A stretch of 64,000 nt of DNA from Pseudomonas botevensis (GCF_019145475.1 NZ_JAHTKI010000022.1:62001-126000); one strand, 5' to 3'. Shown: positions 42,142 through 52,734, counted from the stretch's first letter. Program-made: numbers and translations. The notes: generated from the sequence alone by a model not told the origin.

Positions 42142-43342
42142 GAGCTTGTACCTGGCGTTCGGCCTCTTGCAGGCGTGCACGGGCTTTTTCCAGTGCTTCG
42201 GTGGCCGAGTCGGCGTGTCGCTCGAGTTTGTTGAGGTCGGCGCGGGCGTAGGCCAATTCGGTTTTCAACTGACGAAGACGGGTGTCGATCGGGCGTTTTT
42301 CGACACGTACCAGGTCGGGTTGCGGTTGATCGCTGGCCGCCTCCGCGTCGTGCAGGGCTTGCTCAGCGTCGCGCAAGGCCTGTTCGAGGCCGGCGAGTTG
42401 CTCCGCTGGAGCTTGTGCCGTCTGCGCCTTTTTCAATTCGGCACGGCGCATCGCCAACTGGATTTTTGCCCGTTTCAGCTCGGCGTCTTTTATCGGCGCC
42501 GGAGTCGCCGCAGTGGGGCCGGGAACAGCCTGGCTTTCCAGTTTTTCCAGGGCCTGCTCGGCGGCGTCGAATTGCTGTTGCAGCACAATCAATTGCGCTT
42601 GCTGGTCGAACGTCGGCGGATGACCGAAGGCTTTCAGCGATTTGTGCAGTTGCGCGCGGCTCATCGCGACATCGATTTTGGCTTTTTTCAATGCCGCGTC
42701 GGCGGTCGCGGCTTTCTGTGCGCGCACTCGCTCCAGCGCGGCCTGTACCGGGTCGAGTGTGGTGGTTTCGACCTGAACGGTTTTCCTGGCCCGAGCCTCG
42801 CGCTCGGCCTGTTTCTGCTGTTCTTCCCGTTGCAGCCGGGTATTGCGCCGTTCGAAGCGTTGCCGGGCGTGATTGCGTTTGGCGGTGCGGGCCTGTTGAT
42901 CTTCGAGGCTGCCGAGCAGGCCGCCGATCACCGGCAATGTGCCCGGCGGCAGCGGACGCATCTCGATGCAATCGACCGGGCAGGGCGCCACGCACAGATC
43001 GCAACCGGTGCATTCGTCGATGAGTACGGTGTGCATCAGTTTGGCCGCGCCCACGATGGCGTCGATCGGGCAGGCCTGGATGCACTTGGTGCAGCCGATG
43101 CATTCGGCCTCGCGGATGTAGGCGACCTGGGGCGGTGCCGAACCGCGACTGATGTCCAGTTCCAGCACCGGAATTTTCAGCAGCTCGGCCAGGGCCTCGA
43201 TGGTTTCGTCACCACCCGGCGGGCATTTGTTGATCGGTTCCCCGGCAGCAATCCCTTCGGCGTACGGCTTGCACCCGGGATGGCCGCATTTGCCGCATTG
43301 GGTCTGCGGCAGCAGGGCGTCGATGTGTTGAATCAGACTCAT
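42128..43342 (-). CDS. rnfB: RnfB-like iron-sulfur protein with long C-terminal coiled-coil tail
   Basis: A 404-residue protein, about twice the length of E. coli RsxB. The 4Fe-4S domain has Cys16, Cys19, Cys24 and Cys40 (TQCGKCGHPGC). Two ferredoxin-type clusters follow (CIGCTKCIQACP at 81-92 and CTGCDLCVAPCP at 111-122). The N-terminal membrane helix usual in RnfB is absent: the protein begins almost at the first cluster (MSLIQHIDALLPQ). Residues 150-404 are a charged, Ala-rich coiled coil with repeats such as LDPVQAALERVRAQK and LKRAKIQLAMRRAELKK, resembling the C-terminal repeats of RnfC. The ATG at 43342 overlaps the rnfA stop. Confidence 0.88.
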   Translation of the reverse strand: MSLIQHIDALLPQTQCGKCGHPGCKPYAEGIAAGEPINKCPPGGDETIEALAELLKIPVLELDISRGSAPPQVAYIREAECIGCTKCIQACPIDAIVGAAKLMHTVLIDECTGCDLCVAPCPVDCIEMRPLPPGTLPVIGGLLGSLEDQQARTAKRNHARQRFERRNTRLQREEQQKQAEREARARKTVQVETTTLDPVQAALERVRAQKAATADAALKKAKIDVAMSRAQLHKSLKAFGHPPTFDQQAQLIVLQQQFDAAEQALEKLESQAVPGPTAATPAPIKDAELKRAKIQLAMRRAELKKAQTAQAPAEQLAGLEQALRDAEQALHDAEAASDQPQPDLVRVEKRPIDTRLRQLKTELAYARADLNKLERHADSATEALEKARARLQEAERQVQAHVTP

Positions 43343-43908
43343 GTTTTGATCAGTCCACTGAATCCGAGAAAAGCCACGGCCAGCAATCCGGCGCCGATCA
43401 ATTGGATCGGCAGGCCGCGAAAGGGCAGGGGAATATCGTTGTCGGCGGTGCGTTCGCGCAAGTCGCTGAACAGGCTCAGCACCAGCCAGAAACCCAGGCC
43501 GGCGCCAAGGCTCAGCGCCAGTGCGTGCGGCAGGCCCTTGTCGGCTTGCGCATTCATCAGCGTCAGCCCGAGCACGCCGGCATTGCCCAGCAACAGCGGC
43601 CACAAACCGTCGAAGGACAGGTTCGGCAGCCAGCGTGCCAGCTGTTTCAGCAACGGCGCGATCAGCAGCACGCTGAGCGGCAGGAACACGAACAGACGCA
43701 ACGCCTCCAGTTGCAGCGGCACCAGCAGCCAGTGCCAGAGCGCGTAGCCGATCACGCCGACGACCAACATCAGGCAGGCAGTCGCCAGGCCCAGCGCATG
43801 CACTTTGCTTCGCTCGCCCGCCAGCAGCGGATCGACGCCCAGCGGCCAGTGCAACACGAAGTTGTTGATCAGTGCAGCACTGAACAGCGTTAGCACGAAT
43901 TCGGTCAT
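43339..43908 (-). CDS. rnfA: RnfA, membrane subunit
   Basis: A 189-residue membrane protein with six helices. It starts MTEFVLTLFSAALINNFVL, the usual RnfA/NqrE beginning with the Asn-Asn pair, and has GNAGVLGLTLMN in the fourth helix. It pairs with RnfE in an inverted arrangement inside the complex. It is the first gene of this operon (rnfA-B-D-G-E-nth). It lies about 130 bases from the end of metG, which is followed by its own terminator. Confidence 0.92.
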   Translation of the reverse strand: MTEFVLTLFSAALINNFVLHWPLGVDPLLAGERSKVHALGLATACLMLVVGVIGYALWHWLLVPLQLEALRLFVFLPLSVLLIAPLLKQLARWLPNLSFDGLWPLLLGNAGVLGLTLMNAQADKGLPHALALSLGAGLGFWLVLSLFSDLRERTADNDIPLPFRGLPIQLIGAGLLAVAFLGFSGLIKT

Positions 43909-43985
43909 GGTTCTGCCGGCAGGAACGGGCGTGTGTCACTTAAGGTTAGGCATTATCCGGCACGCGCGGAGGGTCGGCCAGATAT

Positions 43986-44023
43986 GAAAAATCCCACAGG
44001 CGCACGGGGCGCGCCTGTGGGAT
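43986..44023 (-). terminator. Terminator of metG
   Basis: ATCCCACAGGCG and CGCCTGTGGGAT form a 12-bp stem; in the minus direction ATTTTTC follows. It separates metG from the rnf operon. Confidence 0.88.
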
Positions 44024-44040
44024 CGATCGGCAACCGGGCG

Positions 44041-46089
44041 TTACTTGATGCGCTGACCCGGCTTGGCGCCGCTGTCCGGGCTCAGCAGGTAGATTTCTTC
44101 ACCGCCAGGGCCGGCCGCCATCACCATGCCTTCGGAAATGCCGAACTTCATTTTCCGTGGCTTGAGGTTGGCGATCATCATGGTCAGGCGACCATCGAGC
44201 TTGGACGGGTCCGGGTAAGCGCTCTTGATCCCGGAGAACACGTTGCGTTGCTCGTCACCGATATCCAGGGTCAGGCGCAGCAGCTTGTCGGCGCCCTCCA
44301 CGGCTTCGGCCTTGACGATCAGCGCCACGCGCAGGTCGACGGCGGCGAAGGTGTCGAAGTCGATTTCCGGCGACAGCGGATCCTTGGCCAGTTCGCCGTT
44401 GCCCGCCGGTGCGGCGCCGGTGTCGGTCTGGCTGGCGGTCAGGTCTTCCTTCGAGGCGTCGGTCATGGCTTGCACTTTTACCGGGTCGATGCGGGTCATC
44501 AGTGGCTTGAACTGGTTCAGCTGATGATTGGCCAGCAGGGTGGTGTGGTCGTTCCAGGTCAGCGGGGCGACGTTGAGGAACGCCTCGGCATCGGCGGCCA
44601 GCAGCGGCAGCACCGGTTTGAGGAAGATCACCAGTTGGCGGAACAGGTTGATGCCGGTGGCGCAGATCGCCTGGACTTCATCCTGCTTGCCTTCCTGCTT
44701 GTTCAGCGACCATGGCGCCTTGTCGGCGATCCAGGCGTTGGCGCGGTCGGCCAGGGCCATGGTTTCGCGCATCGCGCGGGCAAAGTCACGGGCTTCATAG
44801 GCGTCGGCGATGCTCGGCGCGGCGGCCAGGAACGCTTCGGTCAGCTCGGGCGCGGCGTTGTTGTCGACCAGCAGGCCGGCGTTGCCCTTGTGGATGAACC
44901 CGGCGCAACGGCTGGCGATGTTGACCACTTTACCGACCAGGTCGGAGTTGACCTTCTGCACGAAGTCTTCGAGGTTCAGGTCGAGGTCATCGACGCCACG
45001 GCCCAGCTTGGACGCGTAGTAATAGCGCAGGTATTCCGGCGACAGGTGATCCAGGTAGGTGCGCGCCTTGATGAAGGTGCCACGGGACTTGGACATCTTC
45101 TGGCCGTTGACGGTCAGATAGCCGTGTACGTTGATCCCGGTCGGCTTGCGGTAGCCGGCGCCTTCGAGCATGGCAGGCCAGAACAGGGCGTGGAAGTTGA
45201 CGATGTCCTTGCCGATGAAGTGGTACAGCTCGGCGGTGGAGTCCTTGCCCCAGAACGCGTCGAAGTCCAGTTCCGGCGTGCGGTTGCACAGGTTCTTGAA
45301 GCTGGCCATGTAGCCGATCGGCGCATCCAGCCACACGTAGAAGTACTTGCCCGGCTCGTCGGGGATCTCGAAGCCGAAGTACGGCGCATCGCGGGAGATG
45401 TCCCACTGTTGCAGGCCGGCGTCCAGCCACTCGGCGATCTTGTTGGCGACGGCGTCCTGCAAGGTGCCGCTGCGGGTCCAGGTCTGCAGCATCTGCTGAA
45501 AGTCCGGGAGCTTGAAGAAGAAGTGCTGGGAATCCTTGAGTACCGGGGTGGCGCCGGAGATTGCCGACTTCGGATCCTTCAGGTCGGTCGGAGCGTAGGT
45601 CGCGCCGCACTTTTCGCAGTTGTCGCCGTACTGGTCTTCGGTGCCACATTTCGGGCAGGTGCCCTTGATGAAGCGGTCGGCCAGGAACATTTTCTTTTCC
45701 GGGTCGAAATACTGGGTGATCGAGCGCGTGGCGATGTGCCCGGCGTCACGCAGCTTGAGGTAGATCTGGCTCGACAGCTCACGGTTTTCTTCGGCGTGAG
45801 TGGAGTGGAAGTTGTCGAAGTCCACCAGGAAGTCGGCGAAGTCGCCGCTGTGTTCGGCCTGGACGTTGGCGATCAGCTGTTCCGGGGTGATGCCTTCCTT
45901 TTCCGCGCGCAGCATGATCGCCGAACCATGGGCGTCGTCGGCGCAGACGTAGATGCATTGATTGCCGCGATGCTTCTGGAAGCGCACCCACATATCGGTC
46001 TGGATGTATTCCAGCATATGGCCAAGGTGGATCGAACCGTTGGCGTAGGGCAGGGCGCTGGTGACGAGGATCTTGCGTGGCTCGGACAT
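44041..46089 (-). CDS. metG: MetG, methionyl-tRNA synthetase
   Basis: A 682-residue class I synthetase of normal length for the long form. HIGH-type motif HLGH lies near residue 23 (NGSIHLGHMLEY), the zinc knuckle CPKCGTEDQYGDNCEKCG near 145, KMSKSRG near 335, and a C-terminal EMAP-like tRNA-binding domain covers about residues 575-682. It charges tRNA(Met). It diverges from apbC, the same arrangement as in other pseudomonads. Confidence 0.97.
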   Translation of the reverse strand: MSEPRKILVTSALPYANGSIHLGHMLEYIQTDMWVRFQKHRGNQCIYVCADDAHGSAIMLRAEKEGITPEQLIANVQAEHSGDFADFLVDFDNFHSTHAEENRELSSQIYLKLRDAGHIATRSITQYFDPEKKMFLADRFIKGTCPKCGTEDQYGDNCEKCGATYAPTDLKDPKSAISGATPVLKDSQHFFFKLPDFQQMLQTWTRSGTLQDAVANKIAEWLDAGLQQWDISRDAPYFGFEIPDEPGKYFYVWLDAPIGYMASFKNLCNRTPELDFDAFWGKDSTAELYHFIGKDIVNFHALFWPAMLEGAGYRKPTGINVHGYLTVNGQKMSKSRGTFIKARTYLDHLSPEYLRYYYASKLGRGVDDLDLNLEDFVQKVNSDLVGKVVNIASRCAGFIHKGNAGLLVDNNAAPELTEAFLAAAPSIADAYEARDFARAMRETMALADRANAWIADKAPWSLNKQEGKQDEVQAICATGINLFRQLVIFLKPVLPLLAADAEAFLNVAPLTWNDHTTLLANHQLNQFKPLMTRIDPVKVQAMTDASKEDLTASQTDTGAAPAGNGELAKDPLSPEIDFDTFAAVDLRVALIVKAEAVEGADKLLRLTLDIGDEQRNVFSGIKSAYPDPSKLDGRLTMMIANLKPRKMKFGISEGMVMAAGPGGEEIYLLSPDSGAKPGQRIK

Positions 46090-46242
46090 GGGGCTTCGCT
46101 ACTTGATGAAACGGAGGTCGGCCACTATAAAGCGCCGGGAAAGATATTTCACCCCTGCAAATCGTTGCCGGACATGCCGTCCGCCGGGCAGAAGGGGTAG
46201 GATAGCCGCCATCTTTTCCCAGTCTTGTTATCGGAGTTGCCC

Positions 46243-47337
46243 ATGAGCGCCGTCACTCGCGCAGCGGTGGAAGCCGTCCTCAGCCAATACACCGACCCTT
46301 ACCTGAACCAGGATCCGGTCAGCGCCGGTTGCGTGCGCCAGATCGAGATCCAGGGCGACCGCGTCAGCGTGCAACTGGAAATCGGCTATGCCGCCGGTCT
46401 GTTCAAGAGCGGTTGGGCGCAACTGCTGCAACTGGCGATCGAAAACCTCGAGGGCGTGGTCAGCGCCAAAGTCGAAGTCAACAGCGTGATCGCCGCGCAC
46501 AAGGCCCAGGCGCAGATTCCGGGCCTGGCAAACGTCAAGAACGTCGTGGCCGTGGCGTCCGGCAAGGGCGGCGTGGGCAAGTCGACCACCGCCGCCAACC
46601 TCGCGCTGGCACTGGCTCGCGAGGGCGCCAGGGTGGGGATTCTCGACGCCGACATCTATGGCCCGAGCCAGGGCATCATGTTCGGCATTCCCGAGCGTAC
46701 CCGTCCCGAGGTCAAGGACCAGAAGTGGTTCGTGCCGATCAAGGCTCACGGCGTGGAAGTCATGTCGATGGCGTTCCTGACCGACGACAACACGCCGATG
46801 GTCTGGCGCGGGCCGATGGTCTCCGGCGCACTGTTGCAACTGGTCACGCAGACGGCCTGGGGCGACCTGGACTATCTGGTGATCGACATGCCGCCAGGCA
46901 CTGGCGACATCCAGTTGACCCTGGCGCAGAAAGTCCCGGTGGCCGGTGCGGTGATCGTCACCACGCCGCAGGACCTGGCGCTGCTCGACGCCCGCAAAGG
47001 CGTGGAAATGTTCCGCAAGGTCAACATTCCGGTGCTGGGCGTGGTGGAGAACATGGCCGTCCACATCTGCTCGAACTGCGGGCATGCCGAGCATCTGTTC
47101 GGTGAGGGTGGCGGTGAGAAACTGGCGACCCAGTACGGCGTCGAACTGCTGGCCTCGCTGCCGCTGTCGATGCTGATCCGCGAGCAGGCCGATGGTGGCA
47201 AGCCGACGGTGATTTCCGAGCCGGATAGCCAGATTGCGATGGTCTACCAGGAACTGGCCCGCCACGTCGGCGCGCGCATCGTGTTGCAGGAAGCGGCGAG
47301 CCCGGCGATGCCGAACATCACCATCAGCGACGATTGA
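46243..47337 (+). CDS. apbC: ApbC/Mrp, iron-sulfur cluster carrier ATPase
   Basis: A 364-residue Mrp/NBP35-type P-loop ATPase. A MIP18-like N-terminal domain (residues 1-90) is followed by SGKGGVGKST (the deviant Walker A) near 107, GPSQGIMFGIP and the cluster-binding CSNCGH near 275. It holds and transfers Fe-S clusters. The ATG at 46243 follows CGGAG; six residues upstream in the frame are rejected. It is divergent from metG and ends in a strong terminator. Confidence 0.95.
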   Translation: MSAVTRAAVEAVLSQYTDPYLNQDPVSAGCVRQIEIQGDRVSVQLEIGYAAGLFKSGWAQLLQLAIENLEGVVSAKVEVNSVIAAHKAQAQIPGLANVKNVVAVASGKGGVGKSTTAANLALALAREGARVGILDADIYGPSQGIMFGIPERTRPEVKDQKWFVPIKAHGVEVMSMAFLTDDNTPMVWRGPMVSGALLQLVTQTAWGDLDYLVIDMPPGTGDIQLTLAQKVPVAGAVIVTTPQDLALLDARKGVEMFRKVNIPVLGVVENMAVHICSNCGHAEHLFGEGGGEKLATQYGVELLASLPLSMLIREQADGGKPTVISEPDSQIAMVYQELARHVGARIVLQEAASPAMPNITISDD

Positions 47338-47353
47338 TGCCTGTGGTTTAAAC

Positions 47354-47389
47354 AAAAACGCCCCGGTGCCTGTGCACCGGGGCGTTTTT
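47354..47389. terminator. Bidirectional terminator (apbC / SDR gene)
   Basis: AACGCCCCGGTGC / CTGT / GCACCGGGGCGTT is a perfect 13-bp stem with A- and T-runs on both sides, between convergent genes. Confidence 0.95.
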
Positions 47390-47405
47390 CATTGCGCGAC
47401 AGAAG

Positions 47406-48164
47406 TCAGATCCGCAACCCGCCATCCATCTCCAGAATCCGGCCGGTGTAGTAGTCATTCTCGAAGATGTACGCCGCCGAATGGGCGATCTCTTCCGGTT
47501 TGCCCATGCGCTTGAGCGGGATGCCGGAGGTCATCTTCTCCAGCGCTTCCGGTTTCATGCCCAGGGTCATTTCGGTTTCGATGAAGCCTGGCGCGATGCC
47601 GGCCACGCGAATCCCGTAGCGCGCCAGTTCCTTGGCCCAGGTCACGGTCGCTGCGGCGACGCCGGCCTTGGCGGCGGAGTAGTTGGTCTGGCCGACGTTG
47701 CCCGCACGGGAAATCGACGAGATATTGATGATCGCGCCGCTGTTCTTCAGCTCGACCATTTTTGCCGCCACTTCACGGGTGCAGAGGAACACGCCGGTCA
47801 GGTTGACGTCGATCACCGCCTGCCATTGGGCCAGGCTCATCTTGGTCATTTCGCCGTCCTTGACCTTGAGCAGCAGGCCATCGCGCAGAATCCCGGCGTT
47901 GTTGATCAGGCCGTGGATCGCGCCGAAATCTTCGGCGACCTGGGCGACCATGTGGGTCACCTGCTCTTCATTGGCGACGTTGCACAGATAGCTGCGCGCC
48001 TCGACACCCTTGGCCTTGCAGGCGGCCACGGCGGCGTCGAGCTTTTCCTGATTCAGATCGACCAGTGCCAGCTTCGCGCCCTTGCCGGCGAAATACTCCG
48101 CCATGGAGCGGCCCAAACCCTGGCAACCGCCGGTGATAATGATTACTTTGTCGTTGAGTTGCAT
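47406..48164 (-). CDS. Short-chain dehydrogenase/reductase (FabG-like)
   Basis: A 252-residue classical SDR. The cofactor loop is TGGCQGLGR (residues 11-19), NNAGILRDG is near 90, and the catalytic Ser-Tyr-Lys set is NISSIS and YSAAK near 150-167. The C-terminal PGFIETEMT and MDGGLRI resemble 3-oxoacyl-ACP reductases, but the substrate may differ since a FabG housekeeping gene is normally in the fab operon. The second ATG (48164) is chosen because GGGG lies seven bases upstream; the first ATG is two codons earlier. Confidence 0.88.
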   Translation of the reverse strand: MQLNDKVIIITGGCQGLGRSMAEYFAGKGAKLALVDLNQEKLDAAVAACKAKGVEARSYLCNVANEEQVTHMVAQVAEDFGAIHGLINNAGILRDGLLLKVKDGEMTKMSLAQWQAVIDVNLTGVFLCTREVAAKMVELKNSGAIINISSISRAGNVGQTNYSAAKAGVAAATVTWAKELARYGIRVAGIAPGFIETEMTLGMKPEALEKMTSGIPLKRMGKPEEIAHSAAYIFENDYYTGRILEMDGGLRI

Positions 48165-48326
48165 TCGCATGCCCCGATAGCAGGTCAGAGTGGTGTCCTT
48201 CGCGGAGCCTCTCGATCTGCGCCTGGCCTGGCCGGTTGCACATGAGAATTGCCCCGATGGCGTGATCGGTACGTATCCCGGGCGCCTGTCCGTTTTTTCG
48301 ACGGATTCTATTCAAGGAGTCATAAA

Positions 48327-49058
48327 TTGAGCGTTGAAGCGGCTAAGCATGCACGAGAATTGCTCCTCAAGGAATACCGTGGAGTGCTCTCTACCCACTC
48401 CAAATCGATGCCCGGTTTTCCGTTCGGCTCCGTGGTTCCTTACTGCCTGGATGACCTGGGCCGACCGCTGATCCTGATCAGCCGCATCGCCCAGCACACC
48501 CACAACCTGCAAAAGGATCCCAAGTGCTCGCTGCTGGTCGGCGAGCGCGAGGCTGAAGACGTGCAGGCCGTGGGTCGCCTCACCTATCTGGCCGAGGCGC
48601 AGAAGCTCGAAGATGCCGCCGCCATCGAAGCCGCCGCCGAGCGCTACTACCGTTATTTCCCCGATTCGCAGAATTATCACAAGGCCCACGATTTCGATTT
48701 CTGGGTGCTCAACCCGGTACGCCACCGCTACATCGGCGGCTTCGGGGCGATCCACTGGATCGAACACCTGACCCTGGCCAACCCGTTCGCCGGCAAGGCC
48801 GAGATCAGCATGGTCGAACACATGAACAGCGATCACGCCAAGGCCATCGCCCATTACGTCGACCTCGCCGGGTTGCCGAAGACCGTGCCGGCACAACTGG
48901 CCGGAATCGACACCGAAGGCATGCATCTGCGCATCGGCCAGGGGTTGTACTGGTTGCCGTTTCAAGCGCCTTGTAATACGCCGACACAAGTCCGGGAGGC
49001 CTTGGTTTCTCTGGCTCACGCCGAACATTGGCCAAAAAATGAGGTGGCCGGCGCTTGA
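48327..49058 (+). CDS. HugZ/pyridoxamine-oxidase-fold protein (possible haem-related)
   Basis: A 243-residue protein with a split-barrel FMN-type domain (HSKSMPGFPFGSVVPYCLDD near residue 25, LISRIAQHTHNLQKDPKCSLLV near 48) and a C-terminal DUF2470-type domain (MVEHMNSDHAKAIAHYV). This is the layout of HugZ, which binds or degrades haem in some bacteria; haem activity here is unproven. The start is TTG at 48327, seven bases after AAGGAG; a longer frame upstream lacks a ribosome binding site. It corresponds in position to PA4388, before fxsA and groESL. Confidence 0.85.
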   Translation: MSVEAAKHARELLLKEYRGVLSTHSKSMPGFPFGSVVPYCLDDLGRPLILISRIAQHTHNLQKDPKCSLLVGEREAEDVQAVGRLTYLAEAQKLEDAAAIEAAAERYYRYFPDSQNYHKAHDFDFWVLNPVRHRYIGGFGAIHWIEHLTLANPFAGKAEISMVEHMNSDHAKAIAHYVDLAGLPKTVPAQLAGIDTEGMHLRIGQGLYWLPFQAPCNTPTQVREALVSLAHAEHWPKNEVAGA

Positions 49059-49123
49059 ATTCACGAAAGGGCGACGTCATCTAAGGCTTACTGCAAGGCA
49101 TTTCTTGCGTTGAGGAAATTTTG

Positions 49124-49600
49124 ATGCGCCCTTTTTTGTTGCTCTTTCTGCTGTTTCCAGTGCTGGAGCTGTTCGTATTCGTCAAAGTCGCAGGTTCCAT
49201 CGGGTTTTTCCCGGCCCTGCTGCTGATCATTCTCGGCTCGATGTTCGGTGTCTTTGTACTCCGCGTCGCCGGACTGGCAACCGCGCTGCGTGCCCGTGAA
49301 AGCCTGAGCCGTGGCGAACTGCCCGCGCAGACCATGCTCGAAGGCCTGATGCTGGCGTTGGCCGGCGGTCTGTTGATCCTGCCGGGTTTCATCAGCGACG
49401 TGGTCGGCCTGGTGATGCTGCTGCCGTTCAGCCGTCGTTTGCTGGCGAACAAAATGCGTCAGCGTGCCGAGGAACAAGCCATGCGTCAGCGCGCATTCGC
49501 CGACGACCTGCAACCCCGTGGCGGACCTGCACCGCGCGAGCCGCTGGGCCGCGAACCGACGGTGATCGAAGGCGAGTTCGAGCACCGCGAAAACAAATGA
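49124..49600 (+). CDS. fxsA: FxsA, cytoplasmic-membrane protein
   Basis: A 158-residue FxsA protein with three to four membrane helices (residues 2-22, 24-50 and 68-95) and a charged tail. The family motif FPVLELFVFVKV stands at the start. In E. coli overproduced FxsA relieves phage T7 exclusion by the F plasmid; the normal role is unknown. The ATG at 49124 follows GAGGAAATTT; a TTG one codon upstream is the alternative. The gene lies just upstream of groES, as in other pseudomonads. Confidence 0.92.
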   Translation: MRPFLLLFLLFPVLELFVFVKVAGSIGFFPALLLIILGSMFGVFVLRVAGLATALRARESLSRGELPAQTMLEGLMLALAGGLLILPGFISDVVGLVMLLPFSRRLLANKMRQRAEEQAMRQRAFADDLQPRGGPAPREPLGREPTVIEGEFEHRENK

Positions 49601-49689
49601 CACTGGCATCGACACGGCACCTTCGGGTGCCGTGATCGTTTCCGGCTGATGCTTGTGAAACGTCGCGATGAAATTTTTTCTGCCCCGCC

Positions 49690-49718
49690 CTTGTAATAAG
49701 CTTATACGCCCTTATGTA
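49690..49718 (+). promoter_or_regulatory. Heat-shock (sigma-32) promoter of groESL
   Basis: CTTGTAA (with CCGCC just before it) and, after 13 bases, CCTTATGTA match the sigma-32 consensus CTTGAA / CCCCATnTA with few mismatches. It lies about 140 bases before groES. Confidence 0.75.
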
Positions 49719-49860
49719 TCGGTCACCGAAAGGTTTCCGGTATTCAGACCGGACAGACTTCCGCGTCTCGCTCGACGAGGCGCAACCGGCGAAGGCCGGA
49801 TTCGATAAACCCGCCGGGACTACACCGGCCGATGAAAACCACAATTAGGAGAGATCGACA

Positions 49861-50154
49861 ATGAAGCTTCGTCCTCTGCATGACCGCGTCGTCATCCGTC
49901 GCAGCGAAGAAGAAAAGAAAACCGCTGGCGGTATCGTCCTGCCAGGTTCGGCTGCCGAAAAAGCCAACCACGGTGAAATTCTCGCTGTAGGCCCGGGCAA
50001 GACCCTGGAAAACGGTGAAGTGCGTGCACTGTCCGTGAAGGTCGGCGACAAGGTTGTGTTCGGTCCTTACTCCGGCAGCAACACTGTGAAAGTCGACGGC
50101 GAAGACCTGCTGGTAATGGGCGAGAACGAAATCCTCGCTGTTATCGAAGGCTGA
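49861..50154 (+). CDS. groES: GroES co-chaperonin
   Basis: A 97-residue GroES of normal length. It begins MKLRPLHDRVVIRR, has the mobile loop KKTAGGIVLPGSAAEKA (about residues 20-36), and ends NEILAVIEG. Seven subunits cap GroEL. AGGAGAG precedes the ATG. The codon bias is that of a highly expressed gene. groEL follows after 49 bases. Confidence 0.98.
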   Translation: MKLRPLHDRVVIRRSEEEKKTAGGIVLPGSAAEKANHGEILAVGPGKTLENGEVRALSVKVGDKVVFGPYSGSNTVKVDGEDLLVMGENEILAVIEG

Positions 50155-50203
50155 TACCCCGTTCAGTTTCCCGCTACTACAAAGTATTCAAGGAATATCG
50201 ATC

Positions 50204-51850
<1,647 letters not shown>

Positions 51851-51870
51851 GCCAGCCTTACCCCTGTACG

Positions 51871-51906
51871 AAAAACCCCGCCTGCGTTAGCAGGCGGGGT
51901 TTTTTA
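51871..51906 (+). terminator. Terminator of groESL
   Basis: AACCCCGCCTGC / GTTA / GCAGGCGGGGTT is a perfect 12-bp stem followed by six or more T. Confidence 0.95.
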
Positions 51907-51934
51907 TTGCTCGCATTTCAGGTTTGTATCCACC

Positions 51935-51961
51935 CCTTTGGGAGCAAGCCTGCTCCAAAGG
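51935..51961. repeat. REP-like palindrome
   Basis: CCTTTGGGAGCA and TGCTCCAAAGG form an inverted repeat of a shortened, variant REP type. It lies between the groEL terminator and the end of the PAP2 gene. Confidence 0.75.
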
Positions 51962-51971
51962 TTTCCAGTGT

Positions 51972-52715
51972 TCAGGCATTGACCGGTTGTGCATTGACCG
52001 CCGCTTCAGCCCTGGTCGCCGGTCGATACAGAACCCAGTAATACGACCCCAGGCAAATCAGCCAGCAGAAGATCGCCGTCCACACGTTGTGCGAAAAGAA
52101 GTGCGCGCCCTGCATCATCCGGCTGATCGAAAATATCGAACCCAAAGCGAAGGCGAAGATAAACGCCTGTCGTGCCAGCCGAGGGCGACGGTCGCGCAGT
52201 ACGAAGAACAGCGCGAACAGGGTGAAACCGGTTGCCGCATGGCCGCCGGGCCAGCAACGGCCGGGCTTGTCGGTCGGCGGGCGATGATCCAGCAGTTTGC
52301 TGTAGGTTTCATGGCCGCCGAATTGCTCCAGGCTCCACGGACATTGCACGGCGGTCACGGCTTTCATCGGCGTCACGAATGAAGTGGCCAGGCCCAGCGA
52401 CAGCACCAGGCAGCCCAGTTCACGCTTGAACGGTTTCACCCGCTGGATGAAAAACGCCGCGATGAAACCGATGACCGCGAAGGCCGAAAAGCCGATCACC
52501 ACCTGTTTGGCGCGGTCGTGAAGGATGTTTTCCAGGAAGTAACTGTGACGGCCGATGAAGTCTCCGGCGGCCGGGTCATAGAACAACCGGGCCAGGTCCA
52601 TATCCAGATCGGTCAGTTCGAGCAAGACCAGAGTCAACGCCGCCACGGCGGGTATCCCCAGGCACAACCAGAAGTTCAACGGGCGAGGGGCAGGACGTAC
52701 AACGCTTGATGACAT
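51972..52715 (-). CDS. PAP2-family membrane phosphatase
   Basis: A 247-residue membrane protein with about six helices. The PAP2 phosphatase signature can be followed: KLLDHRPPTDKPG (first block), CWPGGHAATGF (second, with GGH for SGH) and SRMMQGAHFFSHNVW (third, Arg and catalytic His). Relatives remove phosphates from lipids such as phosphatidic acid, undecaprenyl diphosphate or lipid A. It lies beside an LTA-synthase-like gene and colRS, which fits envelope modification; a PAP2 gene next to colR is in the ColR regulon of P. putida as I recall. The ATG at 52715 is chosen over a longer frame. Confidence 0.87.
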   Translation of the reverse strand: MSSSVVRPAPRPLNFWLCLGIPAVAALTLVLLELTDLDMDLARLFYDPAAGDFIGRHSYFLENILHDRAKQVVIGFSAFAVIGFIAAFFIQRVKPFKRELGCLVLSLGLATSFVTPMKAVTAVQCPWSLEQFGGHETYSKLLDHRPPTDKPGRCWPGGHAATGFTLFALFFVLRDRRPRLARQAFIFAFALGSIFSISRMMQGAHFFSHNVWTAIFCWLICLGSYYWVLYRPATRAEAAVNAQPVNA

Positions 52716-52734
52716 GAGGTTTCCACTGCAAATG

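Noticed and set aside
43343..43939. N-terminal extension of the RnfB frame to 43939
   Set aside because: It overlaps the whole of rnfA in another frame and gives a Gly/Arg/Ala-rich peptide; the ATG at 43342 overlapping the rnfA stop is the natural start.
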